From Agromyces sp. H17E-10 (GTDB lineage: Bacteria; Actinomycetota; Actinomycetes; Actinomycetales; Microbacteriaceae), in NCBI RefSeq assembly GCF_022919715.1, contig NZ_CP095042.1:1364001-1428000 (forward strand): a stretch of 64,000 nucleotides of DNA, written 5' to 3'. The translations under genes were made by a program, and so were the position numbers. A model generated the notes under the pieces. It did not search any database, was not told the DNA's origin, and saw nothing but the letters and a program-made list of their open reading frames with translations. The stretch's first letter is position 1. The number at the start of each line of letters is the position of its first letter. Positions 16,253 through 23,948 of the stretch are shown one piece after another.

Positions 16253-18288
16253 ACTCGAACACCCTGATCGACCTGGATACGGAGAACACTGTGACCGACC
16301 TCGCCACCCCGACCCTGCGGCGGGTGCACCCGCTCGACCCGCTCGGAGCCGACGAGATCCTCGCCGCGCGCGACGTGCTCGTCGCCGAGGGTCGACTGGG
16401 CGCGACGGTCCGCGTCGCGTACCTCTCGCTCAAGGAGCCGGCGAAGCGACTGGTCGCGGCTGCGCTGGCGGGGGCACTCGCCTCGGATGCCGCATCCGAG
16501 GCCGCCCGGCACGCCGGCGCCCCGCACCGCGAGGCCCGCGTCATCCTGCTCGATACCGCGACGGGCGAGACCACCGACCTCGTGGTCGACCTCACGGCGA
16601 AGGCCGTCACGGCGTCGGTCGCGGTCGACCCGGCCGTCGCCGGCCAGGCACCCGTGCTGCTCGAGGAGTTCGACGCGATCGAGGAGATCCTCGCCGCCGA
16701 CGAGGGCTGGATCGCCGCCCTCGCCTCGCGCGGGCTCACCCCCGACCGCGTGCGCGTCGCCCCGCTCTCGGCGGGCATCTTCGACTACCCCGGCGAGGAG
16801 GGCAAGCGCCTGCTGCGCGGGCTCGCCTTCGTCGAGCGCGAGCCCGGCGACTACGCGTGGGGCCACCCGGTCGACCAGCTCGTCGCCTTCGTCGACATGA
16901 TCGAGCGCCGCGTCGTGCGCATCATCGACGACGGCCCGGCCGAGATCCCGCTCGACAACGGCAACTTCGAGGACCCCGAGCTCACGGGCCCGCTGCGCAC
17001 CGACCTCAAGCCGCTCGTCATCACCCAGCCTGAGGGCCCGAGCTTCGCGCTCGACGGCAACGTGCTGAGCTGGCAGAAGTGGGACCTGCACGTCGGCTTC
17101 GACGCGCGCGAGGGCCTCGTGCTGAGCCGCATCGGGTTCGACGACCGGGGCCGGCGCCGCTCGATCATCGACCGCGCGTCGATCGCCGAGATGGTCGTGC
17201 CGTACGGCGACCCCGCACCGTACCGGTCGTGGCAGAACTACTTCGACACCGGCGAGTACCTCGTGGGCCGCGACGCGAACTCGCTCGAACTCGGCTGCGA
17301 CTGCCTCGGCGAGATCACCTACCTCACGCCCGTCGTCGCCGACGACTTCGGCAACCCGCGCGAGATCCCGCAGGCGATCTGCATCCACGAGGAGGACTTC
17401 GGCCTGCTCTGGAAGCACACCGACGGCTGGGCCGGCCACAAGTCGACGAGGCGCCAGCGCCGCCTCGTCGTGAGCTTCTTCACGACCGTCGGCAACTACG
17501 ACTACGGGTTCTACTGGTACTTCTACCTCGACGGCACCATCGAGTTCGAGGCGAAGGCGACGGGCATCGTGTTCACCGCGCGGTACCCGGGCAAGGGCTA
17601 CCCGTACGCGTCCGAGATCGCGCCCGGGCTCGCCGCCCCGTACCACCAGCACCTGTTCTGCGCACGGCTCGACATGGCCGTCGACGGTGACGCGAACGCC
17701 GTGCACGAGCTCGACCTGCAGCGCGTGCCGAAGGGCGAGGGCAATCCGCACGGCAACGCGTTCACGCGTTCGCGGCGGGTGCTCGCGAGCGAGTCCGAGG
17801 CGCGGCGCAAGGCCGACGGCACGGTCGGCCGGGTCTGGGAGATCGTCAACACCGAGAAGACGAACGTCGTCGGCGAGCCCGTCGCCTACACGCTCTTCCC
17901 CGAGGGACAGCCCACGCTCGCCGCGGCCGACGACTCATCGATCAGCCGCCGCGCGGCATTCGCGACCGAGCACCTGTGGGTGACCCGCTTCGCGGACGAC
18001 GAGCGCTACCCCGCGGGCGACTTCGTGAACCAGAGCATCGGGTCGCCCGGCCTGCCCGAGTACATCGCAGCCGACCGCGACCTCGACGGGCAGGACCTCG
18101 TCGTCTGGCACAGCTTCGGCCTCACCCACTACCCCCGCGTCGAGGACTGGCCGATCATGCCCGTCGACTACACGGGCTTCACGCTCAAGCCCACGGGCTT
18201 CTTCGACCAGAACCCGGCGCTCGACGTGCCGCCGTCGCAACCCGCGAAGGGACACTGCGGCGCCGAGGGCGACGCCTGCCACTGCTGA
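16249..18288 (+). CDS. Copper-containing primary amine oxidase
   Basis: A 679-residue quinoprotein that oxidises R-CH2-NH2 to the aldehyde with release of ammonia and hydrogen peroxide. The topaquinone precursor is Tyr417 in the signature NYDY. Copper ligands are His466 and His468 (HQH) and His627 ([10 protein letters not shown]). The catalytic base is Asp333 in NYFDTGEY. All key residues are intact, and no signal peptide is seen, so it is cytoplasmic. ATG 16249 overlaps the permease stop; GTG 16291, with GGAG before it, is a possible alternative. The unusual Cys-rich tail is [10 protein letters not shown]. The aldehyde could be handled by the aldehyde dehydrogenase at 23945, but that gene is in another operon. 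Confidence 0.93.
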   Translation: MNSNTLIDLDTENTVTDLATPTLRRVHPLDPLGADEILAARDVLVAEGRLGATVRVAYLSLKEPAKRLVAAALAGALASDAASEAARHAGAPHREARVILLDTATGETTDLVVDLTAKAVTASVAVDPAVAGQAPVLLEEFDAIEEILAADEGWIAALASRGLTPDRVRVAPLSAGIFDYPGEEGKRLLRGLAFVEREPGDYAWGHPVDQLVAFVDMIERRVVRIIDDGPAEIPLDNGNFEDPELTGPLRTDLKPLVITQPEGPSFALDGNVLSWQKWDLHVGFDAREGLVLSRIGFDDRGRRRSIIDRASIAEMVVPYGDPAPYRSWQNYFDTGEYLVGRDANSLELGCDCLGEITYLTPVVADDFGNPREIPQAICIHEEDFGLLWKHTDGWAGHKSTRRQRRLVVSFFTTVGNYDYGFYWYFYLDGTIEFEAKATGIVFTARYPGKGYPYASEIAPGLAAPYHQHLFCARLDMAVDGDANAVHELDLQRVPKGEGNPHGNAFTRSRRVLASESEARRKADGTVGRVWEIVNTEKTNVVGEPVAYTLFPEGQPTLAAADDSSISRRAAFATEHLWVTRFADDERYPAGDFVNQSIGSPGLPEYIAADRDLDGQDLVVWHSFGLTHYPRVEDWPIMPVDYTGFTLKPTGFFDQNPALDVPPSQPAKGHCGAEGDACHC

Positions 18289-18308
18289 CGGCGGTCGGCT
18301 GACGCCGC

Positions 18309-18351
18309 GCGGCGGGTCGGCGGGGTGCGCACTCCCCCGCCGGCCCGCCGC
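18309..18351 (+). terminator. Terminator hairpin after the amine oxidase gene
   Basis: A 17-bp stem with one G-T wobble (18309-18325 with 18335-18351) begins 20 bases after the stop. It should end the permease-oxidase transcript before the tandem repeat region. Confidence 0.7.
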
Positions 18352-18365
18352 TTGCGCGTGCAGTG

Positions 18366-19013
18366 CAGGAGAAATCGCCATCCGGCCGCGAAACCGGACC
18401 CATCAGCCCGGATATCCTGCAATCCGCACCCGGATGCCGCCACCGCCGCTGCACGTACAGGACCATCCGGCGAGCAGACCCGCATGCGGGCCTACCTGCC
18501 GAAATATCCTGCAAGCGGCCCGGGATGCCGCCCCCAGCACCCGCCGCCAGCCGCGCCGCGGAAAACAGGAATATCCAACACGCACCCCCGCGTACAGGCC
18601 TGCCTGTCGAAATATCCTGCTCAAGGCCCCGGATGCCGCCGTCCCCAGCCGTGCCCGGCCGTCCGCCATCGCGTAAAACAGGAATATCCGACACGCACCC
18701 CCGCATACAGGCCTGCCTGCCGAAATATCCTGCTCAGGGCCCCGGATGCCACCACCGCTCCCAGCCGCGCCTGGCCGTCCCGCCATCGCGTAAGCAGGAA
18801 TATCCGACACGCACCCCCGCATACAGGCCTGCCTGCCGAAACATCCTGCTCAGGGCCCCGGATGCCACCACCGCTCCCAGCCGCGCCTGGCCGTCCCGCC
18901 ATCGCGTAAGCAGGAATATCCGACACGCACCCCCGCATACAGGCCTGCCTGCAGAAACATCCTGCTCAAGGCCCCGGATGGCACCACCGGCGCCCGCCCG
19001 CAACCAGCTCCAC
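18366..19013. repeat. Tandem repeat array, unit about 116 bp, five to six copies
   Basis: Copies begin with CAGGA at 18458, 18566, 18679, 18795 and 18911, giving units of 108, 113, 116 and 116 bp. A degenerate copy starts at 18366. The last copies are nearly identical and the first two diverge. Each unit holds an inverted pair, GCAGGAATATCC and AAATATCCTGC, around a CAGGCCTG palindrome, then CCCCGGATGCC and a GC-rich stretch ending in CGCCATCGCGTAA. A, T and C use differs from the neighbours. Long open frames cross it on both strands only because the unit has few stops; the length is not a multiple of three, so I call no gene. There is no repeat-spacer alternation, so it is not a CRISPR array. 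Confidence 0.85.
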
Positions 19014-19048
19014 GCCCGCAGCCGGCGCGCCGGCCCCGCCCGGCCCCC

Positions 19049-19975
19049 TTACTCCCGCGGCGCCCCGAACAGCTCCCGCGCGAGCGTCGCGACGACCCGC
19101 GCCCGGGCCGTCGGCCGCACGCCCGCGACGCGCACGAGGCACACGTCGAGCGGCGGCACGTCGTCGGCGATCGGCACGGCGGCCAACTCCCCGCCGTCGT
19201 AGGTCTGCGACGAGCGTGGCACCTGGTTGAGGATCGAGAAGCCCTGCCCGCGAGCGACGAGCGAACGCACCGTCTCGTAACTGCGTGAGCTGTAGCGGAT
19301 CTGCGGATCCAACCCCGCCGCGGCGAGCATGCCGAGGAAGTACTCGCGCGAGTGCGGCATGTCGAGCAGCACGAGGTCGAGTCCGGCGAGCTCGGCGAGC
19401 GCGATCGGCGTCGAACGTGCGGCGAGCGGGTGCGCGGCCGGCAGGATCACGTGCGGGGGCGCCGAGTACAGGTGGTCGAACGCGAGGTCGTGCAGTTGCC
19501 CGAAGTCGTACGCGATCGCCGCCTCGACCGAACCGTTCAGCAGCATCGCGACCGTGCCGTCGGCGTCGGCCTCGATGACCTCGATGCGCAGGTGCGGGTG
19601 CTCGGCCTCGACGCGCGAGATGAGCGTCGGCAGCACGAACGGCGCGATCGTGACGAAGCACGCGAGCCGCAGCGTGCCGCGCACGTCGTAGTGGTGGCCG
19701 CGCACGGCCTCAGCCATCTCGTCGACCTGGGCGAGCAGCGAGTGCGCGTCGCGCAGCAGCTGCTCGCCGGCCTCGGTGAGGGCGAGTCCCTTGCTTCGCT
19801 GCCGCACGAAGAGTTGCACGCCGAGGGTGCGCTCGAGCTGGGCGATCGCGGTCGAGACCGCTGACTGCGCGACGTGCAGGTCGACGGATGCCTCGGTCAT
19901 CGAGCGCTTGGTCGCGGCCGCGACGAAGTAGCGCAGCTGCACGAGGGTCAGGTCTGATCGGCCGAGTCGAGCCAT
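19049..19975 (-). CDS. LysR-family transcriptional regulator
   Basis: A 308-residue LysR-type regulator. The N-terminal winged helix-turn-helix spans about residues 10-68 (LRYFVAAATKRSMTEAS, then VAQSAVSTAIAQLERTLG). A periplasmic-binding-protein-like effector domain runs from about residue 95. It is divergent from the flavin monooxygenase operon, the classical arrangement for a LysR activator of the neighbouring pathway. The 119-bp shared promoter contains an ATCA-N7-TGAT element of T-N11-A type. Its inducer is presumably the substrate or an intermediate of that operon. Family assignment is certain; the target is inference. Confidence 0.9.
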   Translation of the reverse strand: MARLGRSDLTLVQLRYFVAAATKRSMTEASVDLHVAQSAVSTAIAQLERTLGVQLFVRQRSKGLALTEAGEQLLRDAHSLLAQVDEMAEAVRGHHYDVRGTLRLACFVTIAPFVLPTLISRVEAEHPHLRIEVIEADADGTVAMLLNGSVEAAIAYDFGQLHDLAFDHLYSAPPHVILPAAHPLAARSTPIALAELAGLDLVLLDMPHSREYFLGMLAAAGLDPQIRYSSRSYETVRSLVARGQGFSILNQVPRSSQTYDGGELAAVPIADDVPPLDVCLVRVAGVRPTARARVVATLARELFGAPRE

Positions 19976-19986
19976 GCCGCCATCGT

Positions 19987-20001
19987 ATCAATCAAGCTGA
20001 T
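19987..20001. promoter_or_regulatory. Likely LysR-binding box
   Basis: ATCAATCAAGCTGAT is an interrupted inverted repeat ATCA-N7-TGAT that fits the T-N11-A rule for LysR sites. It lies 11 bases before the LysR start codon and 22 bases upstream of the -35 box of the divergent operon, suitable for autoregulation and activation. Confidence 0.5.
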
Positions 20002-20023
20002 GCACTGTCTCAGCATTGTCTGG

Positions 20024-20052
20024 TTTACAGATGCAACCGACTTTCCTAGCGT
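20024..20052 (+). promoter_or_regulatory. Likely promoter of the flavin monooxygenase operon
   Basis: TTTACA (20024-20029) and TAGCGT (20047-20052) are separated by 17 bases. The start codon of the first gene follows 43 bases later, after GGAGTTTCGGG. The -10 match is modest, in keeping with an activator-dependent promoter. Confidence 0.45.
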
Positions 20053-20094
20053 GAATTGCACCGGTGAAGACGCCGGTCGGAATGGAGTTTCGGG

Positions 20095-21474
20095 ATGTCG
20101 AGTCACGAGATCGACGAGGTCGACGTGGTCGTCGTCGGCGCAGGCCAAGCCGGGATCGCGATGAGCGAGCACCTCGGCGCACGAGGGATCTCGCACGTGG
20201 TGCTCGAGCGCGACCGCATCGCCGAGCGCTGGCGCACTGGGCGCTGGGACTCGCTCGTCGCGAACGGCCCCGCCTGGCACGATCGGTTCCCGGGCCTCGA
20301 GTTCGAGGGGCTCTCACCCGACTCGTTCGCCGCGAAGGACCGCGTCGCCGACTACTTCGCCGAGTACGCCCGGCAGATCGACGCGCCGGTGCGCACGGGC
20401 GTCGAGGTGCGTTCGGTGCGGCGGCGCGAGGGCGCGCCGGGCTTCGAGGTGCAGACGACCGACGGCGACTACCTCGCCCGCTTCGTCGTCGCGGCGACGG
20501 GTCCCTTCCAGAAGCCGGTCATCCCTGATCTCGTGCCGGCAGGCAGCCCCGTGCACCAGCTCCACTCGAGCGGCTATCGCAACCCCGGCCAGCTGCCGGC
20601 GGGCGGCGTGCTCGTGATCGGCGCCGGTTCGTCGGGCGTGCAGATCGCCGACGAGCTCCGCGCCTCGGGCCGCCAGGTGCACCTCGCCGTCGGCCCGCAC
20701 GACCGCCCGCCGCGCGCCTACCGCGACCGCGACTTCTGCTGGTGGCTCGGGGTCCTGGGCAAGTGGGATGCCGCGGCGCCCGCGGCCGGCGCCGAGCACG
20801 TCACGATCGCCGTCAGCGGGGCGCACGGCGGGCACACCGTGGACTTCCGCAAGCTCGCCGCCGACGGCATCACGCTCGTCGGCCGGGCGGCCGCGTACGA
20901 CGACGGCGTCATGCGCTTCGCGCCCGACCTCGCGGCGAACATCGCCCGCGGTGACGCCAACCTGCTCTCGCTCCTCGACGAGGCCGACGCCTACGTCGAG
21001 CGCAACGGCCTCGACCTGCCCGAAGAGCCCGAGGCCCGGGTGCTCGGGCCCGACCCCGCGTGCGTGACCGACCCCGTGCTCGAGCTCGACCTCGCCGCCG
21101 CGGGCATCACCTCGATCGTCTGGGCGACGGGGTTCGCCGTCGACTACGGCTGGCTCGAGGTCGACGCGTTCGACGAGCGCGGACGCCCCCGCCACCAGCG
21201 CGGCGTCTCGGTCGAGCCGGGCGTCTACTTCCTCGGGCTGCCGTGGCAGTCGCGGCGCGGGTCGAGCTTCATCTGGGGCGTCTGGCACGACGCGAAGTAC
21301 CTCGCCGACCAGATCGGCATCCAGCAGAGCTACCGCGCATACGACGAGGCCGCCGCGAACGCCGCGGTCGCGGCATCCCCCATCGAAGCGGCGGCACCCG
21401 CCGAACCGGATGCCGCGCCCGAGACCCCCACGCCCGCCGAAGCCGCCCTCACGACGTCAGGAGCACTCCGTTGA
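20095..21474 (+). CDS. Flavin-containing monooxygenase-like FAD/NADPH oxidoreductase
   Basis: A 459-residue flavoprotein with two dinucleotide-binding folds: FAD motif GAGQAG (residues 15-20) and NADPH motif GAGSSG (176-181). A WATGF motif appears near residue 345. The overall pattern is that of bacterial FMO/YUCCA-like enzymes, which hydroxylate amines or perform Baeyer-Villiger-type oxygenation. The C-terminal 35 residues are an Ala/Pro/Glu-rich tail of low complexity. It is the first gene of a five-gene operon in which every junction overlaps; its TGA overlaps the TTG start of the RidA gene. The substrate is unknown; a nitrogen compound is likely because RidA and an amidohydrolase follow. 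Confidence 0.85.
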   Translation: MSSHEIDEVDVVVVGAGQAGIAMSEHLGARGISHVVLERDRIAERWRTGRWDSLVANGPAWHDRFPGLEFEGLSPDSFAAKDRVADYFAEYARQIDAPVRTGVEVRSVRRREGAPGFEVQTTDGDYLARFVVAATGPFQKPVIPDLVPAGSPVHQLHSSGYRNPGQLPAGGVLVIGAGSSGVQIADELRASGRQVHLAVGPHDRPPRAYRDRDFCWWLGVLGKWDAAAPAAGAEHVTIAVSGAHGGHTVDFRKLAADGITLVGRAAAYDDGVMRFAPDLAANIARGDANLLSLLDEADAYVERNGLDLPEEPEARVLGPDPACVTDPVLELDLAAAGITSIVWATGFAVDYGWLEVDAFDERGRPRHQRGVSVEPGVYFLGLPWQSRRGSSFIWGVWHDAKYLADQIGIQQSYRAYDEAAANAAVAASPIEAAAPAEPDAAPETPTPAEAALTTSGALR

Positions 21475-21959
21475 CCACCCACACGCGCATCCGGCCCTTC
21501 AACACGAAGGTCACCTACCCCGAGCAGAACCTCGACAACGACCTCTGCCAGGCGGTCGTCGCGGGCGGCGTCGTCTACCTGCGCGGGCAGATCGGGCAGG
21601 ACCTCGAGACCCGCGAGTCGGTCGGCATCGGTGACGTCGAGGCGCAGGCGGAGCAGGCGATGGCGAACATCGCGATGCTGCTCGAAGAGGCGGGCTCGTC
21701 GCTCGACGACATCGTGAAGGTCGTCGTCTACCTGATCGACCCGCGCTATCGCGAGCCGGTGTACCGGGTCATGGGCAAGTGGCTGCAGGGCGTCTTCCCC
21801 GTCTCGACGGGGCTCGTCGTGAGCGCGCTCGCGCGTCCTGAGTGGCTCGTCGAGATCGACGCGACCGCGGTGATCAGCGGCCCGCGAACGTCGGCCGACG
21901 CCGGTACCGCCGACGCTGCGGCCGGCGCTGCGGCACGCACCGAAGGCGGTGCGGCATGA
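21471..21959 (+). CDS. RidA/YjgF-family protein (enamine/imine deaminase)
   Basis: A 162-residue protein of the YER057c/YjgF/UK114 group, whose members hydrolyse reactive enamine or imine intermediates or act in dedicated degradation pathways. Family features include the FNTKVTYPEQ start, GGVVYLRGQIG and VVVYLIDPRYREPVYRVMGKW. A substrate-binding Arg corresponding to E. coli RidA Arg105 is not obvious, so it may belong to a specialised Rid subgroup. The TTG start at 21471 (TTGA overlap) has CAGGAG 7 bases upstream and no better ATG. The last 25 residues are Ala/Gly-rich and outside the family core. Its TGA overlaps the DUF1028 ATG. Confidence 0.85.
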   Translation: MTTHTRIRPFNTKVTYPEQNLDNDLCQAVVAGGVVYLRGQIGQDLETRESVGIGDVEAQAEQAMANIAMLLEEAGSSLDDIVKVVVYLIDPRYREPVYRVMGKWLQGVFPVSTGLVVSALARPEWLVEIDATAVISGPRTSADAGTADAAAGAAARTEGGAA

Positions 21960-22690
21960 CCTTCTCCATCGTCGCCAGGGATGCCTCGGGCGCCATCGGC
22001 TCCGCGATCTGCTCGTCGTCGCCCGCGGTCGCCGCCCGGTGCGTGCACCTCGCCGACGGCGTCGGCGGCGTCAACTCGCAGAACGTGACCGACCCGCGTC
22101 TCGGCCCCGCGGTGCTCGCCCGGCTCGCCGCCGGCGACTCGGCGGCCGAGGCCCTCGCCGCCGTGGTCGACGGGCGCGAGCACGTCGAGTTCCGCCAGCT
22201 CCTCGTGGTCGACGCCGAGGGACGCACCGCGGTGCACTCGGGTGAGCGGGCGCTCGGCGTCTTCGCCGACGCGCAGGGCGGCGGCGCGCGCGCGAGCGGC
22301 GCGAGCGGCGCAGCCGACCCGGGTGCGTCCCGCGCGATCGGCGAGGGCGTCGCCACGGGCGGCAACATGCTCGCCTCGGCCGACATCCCGCAGCTCATGG
22401 TCGAGCGGTTCGAGCAGGCCGAGGGCGACCTCGAAGTCCGGCTGGTCGCCGCGATGCGCGCCGCGATCGACGCGGGCGGCGAGGCCGGCCCGGTGCACTC
22501 GGCGGGTCTCTCGGTCGTGCGCGACCACGGCTGGCGGGTCACCGACCTGCGCGTCGACTGGATCGACGACGACCCGATCGGCGAGCTCGAACGACTCGTC
22601 GACGTGTGGCTCCCCCAGCGCGACGACTACGTGACCCGTGCGCTCGACCCCTCGGCCGCTCCGTCGTACGGGGTGCCCGGCGATGAGTGA
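21956..22690 (+). CDS. DUF1028 family protein (predicted Ntn-hydrolase-like)
   Basis: A 244-residue protein opening with the family signature TFSIVARDASGAIGSAICSS, followed by GVGGVNSQN and an EGVATGGNML stretch. DUF1028 proteins have a predicted N-terminal-nucleophile-hydrolase-like fold and no established reaction that I can name with confidence. They are often encoded near RidA-like and peptidase genes, as here. A Gly/Ala/Ser-rich insert of about 20 residues (near 103-122) looks like a flexible loop. ATG 21956 overlaps the RidA stop, and the next gene starts inside its end (8-bp overlap). A role in hydrolysing an amide or acyl intermediate is inferred from fold and context only. Confidence 0.82.
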   Translation: MTFSIVARDASGAIGSAICSSSPAVAARCVHLADGVGGVNSQNVTDPRLGPAVLARLAAGDSAAEALAAVVDGREHVEFRQLLVVDAEGRTAVHSGERALGVFADAQGGGARASGASGAADPGASRAIGEGVATGGNMLASADIPQLMVERFEQAEGDLEVRLVAAMRAAIDAGGEAGPVHSAGLSVVRDHGWRVTDLRVDWIDDDPIGELERLVDVWLPQRDDYVTRALDPSAAPSYGVPGDE

Positions 22691-23948
22691 CACCGCGACG
22701 GCGAGCGACCGAGCCGAAACGAGCGACCGAGCCACGACGCGCACCCGATCGGTCGCCGCGATGAAATCGGCGGCCGATGCGGCGGTGGCCGAGGCATCCC
22801 CCTCGCTCATCGCCCTCTCGCAGACGCTGCACGCCCACCCCGAGACCGCGTGGCAGGAGCACCGCGCCGCGGGCTGGGTCGGCGACGCGCTCGACGCCGC
22901 CGGGTTCCGGGTGACGCCCGCCTACCTCGGGTACGAGACGGCGCTCCTCGCCGAGGCCGGCAGCGGGCCGACGACCATCGGCGTCATGGCCGAGTACGAC
23001 GCGCTGCCCGGGCTCGGGCACGCGTGCGGGCACAACCTCATCGCGGCGAGCGCGGTCGGCGCGGGGCTCGCGCTCGCGCGGGTCGCCGACGAGCTCGGCA
23101 TCACGGTGCGGGTCTACGGCACGCCCGCCGAAGAGGGCGGCGGCGGCAAGATCGAGCTCATCGAGGCGGGCGCGTTCGGCGACCTCGACCTCGCGATGAT
23201 GGTGCACCCCGGCCCGGTCGACGTCGCCGAGGCGCGGCCCTTCGCCGTCTCGCACAGCCACGTCGCCTACGACGGCGTCTCGGCGCACGCGGCGGCCTAC
23301 CCCGACGAGGGCGTCAACGCGAACGACGCGTTCGTCATCGCCCAGGTCGCGATCGGGATGCTGCGCCAGCAGCTGCCCGCCGACACGAGGGTGCACGGCA
23401 TCCAGACCCTCGGCGGGTTCGCGCCGAACGCGATCCCCGAGCGCACCGAGGGCCGCTGGTACGCCCGGGCGAACACGCTCGCCGAGCTCGAGGTGCTCGA
23501 GGAGCGCGTGCGCCGGTGCTTCGAGGCAGGCGCCCTCGCGTCGGGGGCGAGCCTCACGATCACGCCCGAGTCGAAGCCGTACGCCGAGTTCCGCACCGAC
23601 GAGCGCGCGCTCGCGGCCTACCGCGCGAACGCGCTCGACCGCGGCCGCGTCTTCGCCGACCCGCTCGTCGCCGGCCGCATGAACCGCGCCTCGACCGACA
23701 TGGGCAACGTGTCGCAGCTCGTGCCCGCGATCCACCCGTACATCGGCATCGACTCGCTGCCGCACACCAACCACCAGCCGGAGTTCGCGGCCGCGTGCGT
23801 CGGCCCAGCCGCCGAGCGCGCCCTCGTCGACGCCGCCGCGCTCATGGCGTTCACGGCGATCGACGTCGTCACGTCGCGCGGCGCCGCCGCACACGACCAC
23901 GCCTCGAACACCCCAGCCACCTCCGACGACCGGGAGCACGCATCATGA
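22683..23948 (+). CDS. M20-family amidohydrolase / metallopeptidase
   Basis: A 421-residue cytoplasmic zinc or manganese hydrolase of the M20D (AbgB/aminoacylase-like) group that cleaves N-acyl or amide bonds. Metal motifs include EYDALPGLGHACGHN and TPAEEGGGGKIEL, with a late TDMGNVSQ/HPYIGI region. A dimerisation domain lies between about residues 190 and 310. ATG 22683 is taken because it overlaps the DUF1028 end; ATG codons about 40 residues later are possible alternatives, since the first 30 residues are charged and not conserved. Its stop overlaps the aldehyde dehydrogenase start (ATGA). In this operon it may deacylate an N-acylated amine or amino acid. Confidence 0.86.
   Translation: MSDTATASDRAETSDRATTRTRSVAAMKSAADAAVAEASPSLIALSQTLHAHPETAWQEHRAAGWVGDALDAAGFRVTPAYLGYETALLAEAGSGPTTIGVMAEYDALPGLGHACGHNLIAASAVGAGLALARVADELGITVRVYGTPAEEGGGGKIELIEAGAFGDLDLAMMVHPGPVDVAEARPFAVSHSHVAYDGVSAHAAAYPDEGVNANDAFVIAQVAIGMLRQQLPADTRVHGIQTLGGFAPNAIPERTEGRWYARANTLAELEVLEERVRRCFEAGALASGASLTITPESKPYAEFRTDERALAAYRANALDRGRVFADPLVAGRMNRASTDMGNVSQLVPAIHPYIGIDSLPHTNHQPEFAAACVGPAAERALVDAAALMAFTAIDVVTSRGAAAHDHASNTPATSDDREHAS

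Noticed and set aside
18366..19013. CRISPR array or plasmid iterons in the tandem repeat region
   Set aside because: Units are contiguous, about 116 bp long, with no unique spacers, and there are no cas, rep or partition genes nearby.
18363..19202. Long open frames across the repeat array on both strands
   Set aside because: The unit length is not a multiple of three, so each copy is read in a different frame; products are low-complexity and overlap each other, as expected for GC-rich shadow frames.
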